64,000 nucleotides of DNA, taken from the NCBI GenBank assembly GCA_014529385.2, contig CM043942.1, forward strand, positions 25,298,469-25,362,468, read 5' to 3'. A program made the translations under genes and the position numbers. Under the pieces are notes generated by a model. It was not told the origin of the DNA and made no database searches. It worked only from the letters and a program-made list of their open reading frames with translations. This document shows positions 55,426-64,000 of this stretch, piece after piece (within the stretch, counting starts at the first letter, position 1; each line of letters begins with the position of its first letter). The DNA is from Adiantum capillus-veneris. Taxonomy: Eukaryota > Streptophyta > Polypodiopsida > Polypodiales > Pteridaceae.

Positions 55426-58059
55426 ATGGATCTTTGTGGAGCTTGTGTGAGTTGCTTTATTCAGACACATTTATACAGGTCTCTGACAGTGAGAAAGAAA
55501 ATGATAAAGAAATCTGAAGAGGTTTTAAGCATTGTTCATCTTGAAAGTAGATGTGACGAAATAGGACAGCTCAAAACTCAGTCAATCATCATTTGGATTC
55601 AACAAAATCCAAGGGCAAAAAAGTTAAAGGATTTATTAGCATTATGTGGAACTTCTTTGCAAGTTGCTGAACTTCCACAACATTATGATGGAAATTTGTG
55701 CTTTGAGTTGCTTGGAACTCATGATAAAACAAAACGAATCTTAGGGATGGAGCAACGATTAATTGATGGTCACTTGTGGACTCGCCCATCTGTTACAACC
55801 ATGGCGATAGCATGCACAGTTTGTCTAAGCCATTGTTTGGGATGCATGCAATGTAGTTATTTAATGAAAAAGAATTTAATGGTATAGATTTTCATTTGGA
55901 CAGACAATTGAAGAAGGACTACCTTGCAATGGAAGACAAGACAACAATAACTTGTCATTATTGTCAGAAGGTTGTTACTTGTGTTGTTGCTTGTCCCTAC
56001 AAAATCTATTATGTTTTGCCTCAAGACAGTACAATGTCGTGACTAGCAATACATGTTGGTAAACATTGTCATAATGTTAAGGCAGGAACTTCCAGGGCTG
56101 CCATTTCAAGAGTACAAATTTTGGTAGGTGTAGTACTAAAAATTGAAAAGGGTGGTCCAAAAAAAATTCAAATGTTGATGGCGCAACAACTTGTGCTTAA
56201 CTCCTTGATTGATGAGGAAGCTGAAGTTACATGCGATGGACAATTCAATGATTTTTTGGAGGAAATGATGCCACTTGTTCAAACCAAAGGGTATGAGAAA
56301 CTAAGTTTTGTTCCTTGAATTTGTTAAAATTTTAAGTATTATTGATTTAACTTTCTTGGGATGCATCATGTAGGTTTTCTTCAAATGTTTCAAAGAAGAG
56401 GAAGAGTCAAGGTGTTGCTATTGTGGATGGATATGATAATACTTTATTGCTTCAAAAAAAGTGCATGTTTCTTTTTTTCCATGGGAGTAGATTTTCTAGA
56501 GAGGGAAAAGAGGATGACAAGTGCTTCCTATTTAAAATGTCCATTAAGGGACCAGGTTTTGGATTGATCCAGTAAATTGGAGAAACGAATTGAAACGGGT
56601 GACTTAAGAAATGGGTGGGTGCGTTTTGATTTTATCCATGATTAGATGGTTGGGCAACAATGCCATGCTCAGTTTATGATCCAAGGTAATCTTTAAGTAT
56701 TTAAAATATCTCATATTTTTTTTCATCATTTAATATGAGATGATATGTGGAAAAATATTTATGTTGAATATTTTGCAGCATATGATCACTACAGATAATT
56801 GCTATTTGTGAAACTAAAGAGGAGGATGCAAAGACTCAAGTTATTTTTTGGAAGAACCTTAATTCAGCAATGGAATGGTACTAACATGGTTCAGCTGATT
56901 TTGTAGGTTTTATGTCTGATAAGGTTGGTGCAAATTGGAATGCTATTCAAATATTCTTCAATGGAGGGACATATAATATTATGGAGGGTTGTGAATGGTC
57001 ATGCCTATTTCATCGGGAGCAGAGTCTGCACAAATATGCTAAAAAGTGGATACCTCAAAATCTAACAAATCAATACATTGATAAGTGTGAGGAATGGAGA
57101 GCTTGTAAGACCATTGAGTTGCATCTCAAAAGACGTATTCAATTCAAAAATGGTGGGTACAACATCTAACTACAGAGAGTATCACTAGAGTGAGCAGATG
57201 GTTTAAATGGTGCGAGCAACGATCTCAAAAAGAAACAACCACACCTTTGTCATCTGAAAGAAACAGTGTGTTAGAGAGTGATATGCCACACACTCAGCGG
57301 GCCCTGAGGAGAATTCCCATTAAAAGTCAAAGAAAGTGTTTTGGAATATTGGGGAGAAAAAATTGTGAAAATTCCTTGCATAGTGTTGCTCCATGTATAT
57401 GGTCCGAAAGAATGTTCAAGGGTAAAACAATTGAGAAATGGTTATGGTTTTGTAATCATGATATTTTGCATACTCAATCAATCAAAAAACAAGTCAAAGA
57501 TTTACCTTCTACTCCGAATGTCTGCACAGTAGCAAGAGGGACGGATATCTCCACATAGGACCCTGCAACACTGCATCAAAGTGGATTTAGGACAGAGAAT
57601 GCAATGGTAAATGCTTAATCTCCGGCTAGTGATTGCAAAGAATGTGGTGGCAGCTCACGGAAGAAAAAGTGGAGGCATGGAATTTCTAAAGGGTCCATAA
57701 AGAAATTGGAAGCATATAATAGTATGACAACTTTATTTTTGGATGAAGTGAAAAAGTCTCAAGAGCATGTAGTTTTGCGAGTGCTCAGTGAAAACATTTA
57801 TGATATTCATATAAAAGGGAGTCCAACATGCATGTGTCCGGATTTTCAAAAGCGAGAGAAGACAAACAAATCCTTTTTGGCATGCAAACATATGTACTAT
57901 GTGTACACGAAAGTGCTCGGATTTGAATCTAAGGAGCACATGATTATTCATCAGCCAACCCTCTCACCAATGGATATCTCCTTTATTCTCAACAACCAAG
58001 GAGGATTTCTCCCCCCATTTAATTATTGCTTGTTTGGTATGCATCTTTCATCAAACTAG
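55426..58059 (+). pseudogene. Decayed Mutator-like transposase with SWIM zinc finger
   Basis: Plus-strand pieces in shifting frames look like one long protein: a CxxC-type start near 55930-56000 (CHYCQKVVTC), YYVLPQD, a middle with GFMSDKVGANWNAI and CLFHREQSL near 56905-57030, then WFKWCEQRSQ, and a C-terminal SWIM-type finger CMCPDFQKREKTNKSFLACKH near 57830-57895. The ANWNA and CxFHxxQSL blocks followed by a SWIM finger match plant MULE-type transposase relatives. Many stops make it dead. No terminal repeats were found, so element borders are unknown. Confidence 0.6.
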
Positions 58060-59419
58060 ATAATTGCTCTATGATACTAAAGTGTTTTTTTTTGCATTTA
58101 TTTTAGTTTATTCTAATTGTGATCATCTATCTTAGAAAAAAATTGTTTATGTAGTGCAAGATTTCAAATTTCAAACAAAATATAGAAGCAACTTGCAAGC
58201 TATTTGGGAGAAAATTGCTTACCTTTTAGAGTGACCATTACATTTATGCAATTTATGTCTTTTTTTTTACGTTAAATTTGGTCCTATCCTGTGGTATATT
58301 AGTGAATGTACTTACATGATCCGCAGACTTACTTTGATTCAAAAAGCTCAAGCTTGGGAAAAATGATATCATCTCTATTTGGCATGATTTTTGACTTTAC
58401 CGCATGCATATGTTGTGGACTTATTCGACTCTGGTGGCATGCGCTCTGAACATATTTGACTGATGGCATGAGTTGTGGAATGGGGATTTTTTTGTTTGCA
58501 TTTTTACGTCGTTATGCTGCTGGAATTTCGATACTTGACCAATGTAGTCTAGGTTTAGGGTTTATTTGGCTAGTCAAAAGTTATATAAGCTTTGAATTGG
58601 TGTGCATAGTGATATACAACTCTATAATTTTACTTTGACTCTCTAAAGATTTCAGAAGAGAAATCATTTTCTCTCTCTAGGGTTTATAATCTCTTCTTCC
58701 AATGGTAACACGCATATATATTATCTCTCTAGAATTTATACTTTCTCTCTTCGTCAACCACACATATATGGAGTCTTATGATGATTAAAAACTACATTAA
58801 ATAGTTACATGTTTGGTTAAAAAAATCAAAAGTTTGATGAAATTATCAGAAAAACTTGAAATGAAAACTCTCAAATGTTAAATCCCCCATCTCTACCACC
58901 CTCTTTTGTGGTTTTCATTTCGGTCGTATAAATCTCCTTTAGAGCTTTTTTCAACTCTTGATACTTCTTTTTTCACTGAACTCGAGGTTTAATGCATTAA
59001 AGAGAGTTCATCATGTGAAAAATATCTTAGGACATGCAAAACAAGTAGGGAAGGGAAGGAAAACATTGTTTTGGACGTTTTCACACATGTAAGCTAATTT
59101 GGCACCATTTGGAATATATTTCAATTTTTTTAAACTGTTACTTTTTCAAGCCACGCGCATGAAAAAGAAGGATATCAAGCTTTGAGATATCCTTCTTGTG
59201 TATGTGCCACCATAGAAAAACACTTGTTGGAAAAGAATCAAGCTTCGATTGCATCGTCTCTGGTGTTATCTCCCCCATCCCTTCTTCTTTTCTCTTCTCT
59301 TCTGCAAAGGTGTTGGTTTGTGTAGGCTATGTATGAGCCCCCCGAACCAATTGGTGTGTGTGAAAAGAGGGACGACAAGAGATGTGTTGTGTGTGTGGTT
59401 GAGAATTGAAAAGCGATTG
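58060..59419. other. AT-rich region without recognisable genes
   Basis: Only short open frames without recognisable motifs. CTCTCT and TATATA runs occur near 58665-58770. Confidence 0.6.
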
Positions 59420-60087
59420 TGTAATGGAAATGGCCTATGAACTTTGAGAATAGTGGAATAAAGAGAATTAGAGTGAGAATTTTTGTGAGACTACTTTGAG
59501 AACATAGAGGGTGAACTTACTTAGCGGTAGCAACATAACCATAATAATTAATTAACTTGGCATGAATAATAATTTTGCATGAGAGAGAGTTTAGAGAACT
59601 TGATAACAGTTGAAGACCCGATTTATGTGGAGATGTCCCCCCTCCAATAGGAGTTTGTATTATAGATTCTCCCAACAAGAGAGACTTGGTACAATACAAT
59701 CTTTGTGTTCCTTGTGACCTAGGTGATGCAATGAAGATGGAAAACTTACATCACAAGCAGAACATAATATTTGCAAAAAGCATTAACCATCCCCTGCCTC
59801 CAGTCCCAAGGCCTCAAACACCTTCAAAGGTGAGGAGAGCTAGTGGGGAATGAGGGTAGGGTAGAGGAAGAAGAAGCATTCATAGGAGAAATAAATAGTT
59901 CCTCACTCTTCTTGCTTAGCATACATAATAGCATATTAATGAATATGGAAAAGATGGCAAGCTTAAGCATTGGAGCATGGTTCTTGGTTAGATTTGCATT
60001 CCATAGCCAAGAGTGTTGGAGTAGGATTTCAACTTCTCAACAAGCTTGGAGAAGGAGATGGAGCTCTTGCACTTTGCACTTCACACA

Positions 60088-60185
<98 letters not shown>

Positions 60186-60206
60186 GAGAGACAGAGAGAG
60201 AGAGAG
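60088..60206. repeat. (TG)n followed by (GA)n microsatellite
   Basis: About 50 bp of TG, then about 65 bp of GA, within the diverged LTR. The other LTRs have a shorter CA tract here. Confidence 0.95.
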
Positions 60207-60604
60207 TATACCCCCCAAGATAGCCCCATCCTTGCTTTGGCTGACCCCCTCTTCTAGCTCAAGATGGAAGCTCATTGGACTCCTGTAAGCCTGGCCAATC
60301 ACATGTAGAGTGCATATCAAGAAAGCATACTAGCCTTGGGACAAGTGTCCCCCTTTCCCCTTTGAGAGAGGAGTTGATAAATTCATAATCAATTATTTTA
60401 ATTAAATAAATTATCGCTGGACCCCTTGAGAGGCCAACCAATAGGCTTTAGACACACCATAAGGGCAACATGAAGAGGAACTTGACAAGTGCTCTAGTTG
60501 CTTCTTTAGAACAATAACACCTTGTGTGAGGGTGTGTGTGTTCTCTCTCCCATGTTCCTACAATGAGGGCTCGCCCCCTCATGAGTAGGGATATGTTTGA
60601 ATTT

Positions 60605-60800
60605 GTGGAACACCTCAAGCCCCTCAAGCACCTTAGTCATGGAGCACCTTAGCACCTTAGTCATTATACACCTCAAGCACCTTAGTCAACAAGCCCAACA
60701 AGCACCTCAAGCACCTTATTCATCAAGAACAACAAGCACCTCAAGCCCGTTAGACATCACAGAACAAGCACCTTAGTAAGCAAGAACGACAAGCACCCAA
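60605..60800. repeat. AAGCACCTTAGTCA minisatellite in the diverged LTR
   Basis: Irregular units such as CACCTCAAGCACCTTAGTCA occur about eight times. It is absent from the other LTR copies and so arose locally. Confidence 0.8.
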
Positions 60801-61102
60801 GATTTGGCCAGGTTCCCACTTGAAGCACAACCCTAGCTTGCCTAAGGTCAAAGGACTTTTAACACTTACCTTTGGAGGTCTTTAATGAAGATAACCCTAA
60901 GGTCTTTAAGCTCCATTAGGTAGCCCTGCTCTTTGACAGACCATCTCTCATTTGGACCCCTTTAACCTTGTCCCCTTTTTGAGACAAATCCATAAGCACA
61001 TGTCTATATTCTAACCCTTGTTCTCGTTTATTCTCCCACATTAAATGATTAGTTTAATCTGATAAAATCATTTGGGTTGGTTAGATATTAGATTTCATGA
61101 CA

Positions 61103-61290
61103 TTACCTCTCTCTTGAAATCATAGTTGTCCTTGACTATGAGGTAGAAGAGATAAAGCCTTAGTCATTAGTCGATGTTTCTTAGCAGATAGAGGATCCCT
61201 TTTTAACCTACGACATCATTACAAGATGGATGAATAATCCCTTTAGTGCTTGGGAGATGTAGCTGCCCCAAACATGTAGCTGTTTGCTTT
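61103..61290 (-). repeat. 3' internal fragment of the diverged chromovirus copy
   Basis: Continues past the LTR with the polypurine tract and internal sequence similar to 50389-50570, then stops. No pol remains. Confidence 0.7.
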
Positions 61291-61944
61291 GTGTGGGTCA
61301 TGACCTGAAGGAGGAGAATGTGAGGAAATATGGAAATCTGGATGTGGGTAAAAACGCAGTGACTAGAGATACTTCGGAAAAAACGATGAGAAAAAGGGGG
61401 GGGGGGGGGGGGGGGGGTTTATATTAGCGGAATAAGTATAAACACATCTTAATCATGAGAAGAGGCGGCTGCATTAATCATGACATTGCGAGGTATGACG
61501 AGAAGCGTGCGAGCATAATGATTACGCGCCACGTGGCACCTCGGGACTCAACGCGATATTGGTGGTGCCGAAATTAGTGGCACTGCCTATTCGCGGTGTG
61601 GCACGATGAGGAAAGAAGCGCCCCAACGGGTTGCCCTAGCAACAACGGTATGTTGCGGCAGAACGCGAGGAGGCGGACCCTGATGGTTCCGAATTGCAGT
61701 GTTTGTGTTGTGGCAAGACAAAATGTGGTCGCGTCAAAACGCGATAAGTAAGGTCCCGGTTAGTTTGACCACAAGTAAAAGGTGTTGCTTCACAACAAGA
61801 TACGGGGCGTTCTTGAGTACTCTGGATTGGCCGTATCGCGTTATGACACAACAAGAAGCTGTCGCGCCAAAACGCGATAGCGGTGCTTTTGTGGAGTCGT
61901 GGCACCAGTTTCGCGTTGTGGCGCGACCGTTCGTTTTGTTCACA
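61291..61944. other. CpG-rich segment with poly-G tract upstream of E3 gene A
   Basis: A 22-nt poly-G lies at 61396-61417. From about 61440 to 61930 the DNA is unusually rich in CG dinucleotides (CGCGATA, CGCGTT, ACGCGCCACG), unlike the rest of the window. No gene is seen; it may be the promoter side of E3 gene A or a separate insertion. Confidence 0.55.
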
Positions 61945-63327
61945 TGAAGGATATCAATTCGGACTTCTCCAAGAAACACATATTTTCTAGGAGTTGCATT
62001 AAGCTGCCGGTGCACTTGCGGATAACAGACTACAAGTGTACACTTCATAACCGCAAGTGTCGAGTGGCTGAATATTATGCAGGTTTTATTTTATATTTGC
62101 ATTTAATTTTGGATGAGCATGTTGATGCTGCAGAGGCCTCGCTAGAGGATCAGACTGGGAAGGGTCAAGAGCCCAAGTCTCGGGGAAGCCTTGCCTTGCA
62201 GGTTTTAGAGGGAGTCCAGCTTCAAGAGGGTGCTTTGCCTACTAGTGTTCTACCTACCATACCTATTGGTGATTTGCAGTATGTCATGCTTAACGACATT
62301 ATGGAGCTTTTTGACCTTCGAGAGGACTATTTCCTTGCCATTGTGGCACAGAATCTCGAAGAGGATGATGATGTCATTGACCCTGAGCACGACAAGTATT
62401 CTGTTATAGATGCCCATGTAAATGAGGATGAGTTCGGTGACCCCGCAAGTGCACTTGTGATGATTTACAATGATGTTTCTAGGTATGAGCGCACGCTTCC
62501 AACAGAAAAGGAGTTCATGTAAGTGCAAAAAAAGCTAGGGATTGAGGAAATGGATAAGGCAAGCACTTCTTCATCATCTTTGGCCTCAACCTCCAATGCG
62601 CCCACTAGAGGTCAGGGTGGCATCAACCTATGGAATGAGGACTTACTTGAGGAAGATGAAAACCAGAAGGTAATCTTTTTTTTTTTTTGCCTTACCTTTT
62701 TGGTTTCTACTTATCTCATTTCATAACTTTAATTTGTTGCAGTTGGTGGTCTATGATCATACCTTCATTCCTCGCCCTCGTGCACGAGGCATGGGAGATT
62801 TAGGGAAGAATTCCTCTCTCGGCCAATACTTAAAGAATCTTAAGTATCCGAGTTTTTTAATCTTCCATTCGTCCTTCTCCAATGACAACGCGGAGCTACC
62901 CTTGATGACGTTGAAGACACTTTCAAGATATTTAGGAGGGGCCGTCATTAGGTGGAACGTAGATAAAATAATTCTTTTAGAAAAAAAGGCCGCATTGTAT
63001 ATGTTTGGCCAAGGGCCAGGAATGTATGGTTTGCGTAGTCGCTATTTTTTGACCCAAGCAGCATATGGTTTGGCATGCGGAATCATTGACCCTATGCAAT
63101 TACTAGAGTATGAAAAGCACGCTATGTTTCTCAATAAACAACCAATTGCACATCTACCTACTGAAGAAATGTCTCTTGTGGCTGTGGAGGTGGAGACAAA
63201 TGTACTGTCGACAAACGAACCTGCAGGACTAGGTTGCAAAAGACCAAGGCAAGAAGAAGACGATAACACACAGCAGGCAAAAAGGGCAGAATATTTTGTA
63301 ACTTTTCCTGACGAAGATGAAGAATAG
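61945..63327 (+). pseudogene. Gene A of a third E-family element (E3)
   Basis: From ATG 61945 the frame runs to a TAA at 62520-62522. Beyond it the same frame continues with acidic and Ser-rich residues to a GT-AG intron (about 62671-62743) and a second exon to 63327. LQYVMLNDIMELFDLRED corresponds to the EYLFLHDLEKTFDIRMDE segment of E1 gene A. Exon 2 has SLGQYLKNL where E1 has SLAHYLGKL, and the intron position is conserved. The region before residue about 110 does not resemble E1 gene A. The C-terminal tail is basic then acidic (GCKRPRQEEDDN). Function unknown. If the TAA is real, the gene is dead or ends early. Confidence 0.55.
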
Positions 63328-63480
63328 AGAATCTCCAATGTATATTGTCAATGCTAAACAATAGTAGATTTTCTATCAAAACAATGAGTACATTATGTTT
63401 CTCACTTTTGTGACTGGTTGTCTTCTCTTGGTACAAAAAATTATATTGTGTTACAATGTGCTATCTTTAAGAAGTCTCAA

Positions 63481-64000
63481 ACAACTTGGGTCAGAGTTGT
63501 CCAAGTTTTTCCAATGCGTTCTTTTTGAAGTCGCCACTCTGCATGTCATGATGCCACAGAAGATGCCTCCCATATTTCCTTCTTCTGTCGTTTGCTTGCT
63601 AATCTCATTGCTTGGCCAATCTGACTGTCTTTGACACATTCCTTTCGGTGTGTTCTATGCATAAGTTTTCGATAAGTCCATTGATGTAGTTCCTCCAAAC
63701 TGTTGGCTTTGTTTGCACCACCTTCGTGACGAGTGTGGCTGAAATAGCCAGTACGGGCTTGGTAGTGAGTTTTCTCCATACCTTGTGTAGACCATATAGC
63801 CAAGCTACCATACTGCCTAGCAAACCAAGGCATGTGGTTGCATATGATATGCTGAAAAAAAGACCAGCCTATTGTTTATATGTAAATATATAATCACAAT
63901 TTTATCAAATAAAGTAATATACCATGTAATGAGTTATGTGTTGATTTGTCCATGCGGCTATGAAAGACCTGTGGAAGGTCTCCAGAGCATCTTGAAACAA
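63481..64000 (-). pseudogene. E3 transposase-like gene, C-terminal exons (partial)
   Basis: Minus strand. The first visible exon ends NQHITHYM at about 63922. The intron is followed by an exon from about 63853 with HIICNHM, WFARQYGSLAIWSTQGMEKTHYQA and GYFSHTRHEGG. The WST(Q/E)GMEK(S/T)HY motif with candidate catalytic Glu, and the intron directly after THYM, are shared with E1 and E2. A TGA at 63546-63548 precedes a conserved HAEWR tail that continues to about 63481. The gene continues beyond base 64000. Confidence 0.7.

Larger units (their letters stand above)
59420..61102 (-). repeat. Diverged LTR of the same chromovirus family
   Basis: Matches the minus-strand LTR of copy 2 throughout but with heavy divergence and insertions. 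Shared landmarks are AACAGTTGAAGACC (59600), TACAATACAATCTTTGTGTTCC (59690), CCACATTAAATGATTAGTTTAAT (61035) and the terminal ATGACATTACCTCTCTCTTG. The start is set at TGTAATGG by analogy and is approximate. Confidence 0.75.
61945..64000 (-). mobile_element. E3: partial third E-family element, runs off the window
   Basis: Gene A (+) and the transposase C-terminus (-) converge with only about 150 bp between them. The order is inverted relative to E1 and E2, and there is no H3-like gene and no hairpin in the gap. The left limit is unknown, as no TTAGG terminal repeat was seen. The right part lies outside the window. Confidence 0.6.

Noticed and set aside
60088-60206. Open frames with runs of Val-Cys or Arg-Glu
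   Set aside because: These are translations of the TG and GA microsatellites.

Overview
The window is repeat-rich nuclear DNA from a land plant. The signs are a Ty3/gypsy chromovirus with a primer-binding site matching plant initiator-Met tRNA, short GT-AG introns, and fragments of plant-type PPR, ABCB-transporter and Argonaute genes. A seed-free plant such as a fern would fit, but that is inference and the sequence does not prove it. I see no intact ordinary host gene. Nearly all of it is mobile DNA, much of it nested.

The most remarkable content is a DNA-transposon family, here called the E family, with three diverged members. E1 (2588-10711) and E2 (10715-41448, interrupted) lie head to tail, 3 bp apart, each bounded by about 29-bp inverted repeats starting TTAGG. 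E3 (about 61.9 kb to beyond the window end) is partial and inverted. E1 and E2 carry, on one strand, a multi-exon transposase-like gene and a histone H3-like gene. On the other strand, convergent with these, are two unfamiliar genes, A and B. The H3-like protein begins with the exact H3 tail (ARTKQTAR), has a long acidic and basic linker, and ends in a recognisable H3 histone fold. The E1 copy is open from end to end. The E2 copy is frameshifted. E3 has gene A and the transposase converging with no H3 gene between them.

E2's gene B was split by a Ty3/gypsy chromovirus (copy 1, 19292-39622, target duplication TCATT). That element's integrase was in turn split by an 11.46-kb DNA transposon, here called N (25403-36858, target duplication AAAC, ends GGGTGAAAG). 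N has its own apparently intact three-exon transposase on the minus strand. On the plus strand it carries two passenger genes: a coiled-coil/RING-like protein, and an FCP1/NLI-type HAD phosphatase-like protein with an 80-residue tandem repeat region. Its introns and spacers are packed with short palindromes of the type GTGCTATATAGCAC.

The left edge (1-2587) holds a decayed Copia fragment and a LINE reverse-transcriptase fragment. 41.4-46.2 kb holds a cluster of decayed host-gene pieces (PPR, ABC transporter, Argonaute PIWI, possible receptor kinase). 46.3-48.4 kb is a GTAC/CTAG-rich minisatellite. 48796-54697 is a second, 5'-truncated copy of the same chromovirus on the minus strand with an open 893-residue pol. 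55.4-58.1 kb is a decayed Mutator-like transposase ending in a SWIM zinc finger. 59.4-61.3 kb is a diverged LTR of the same retrotransposon family.

How the genes might work together (inference): the E family looks like a transposon with a chromatin-directed cassette. An H3 tail with position 9 or 10 altered (K9 then D10 in E1, I9 in E2) could interfere with H3K9-methylation silencing of the element. Gene B has a weak BAH-like pattern, which would fit that theme.
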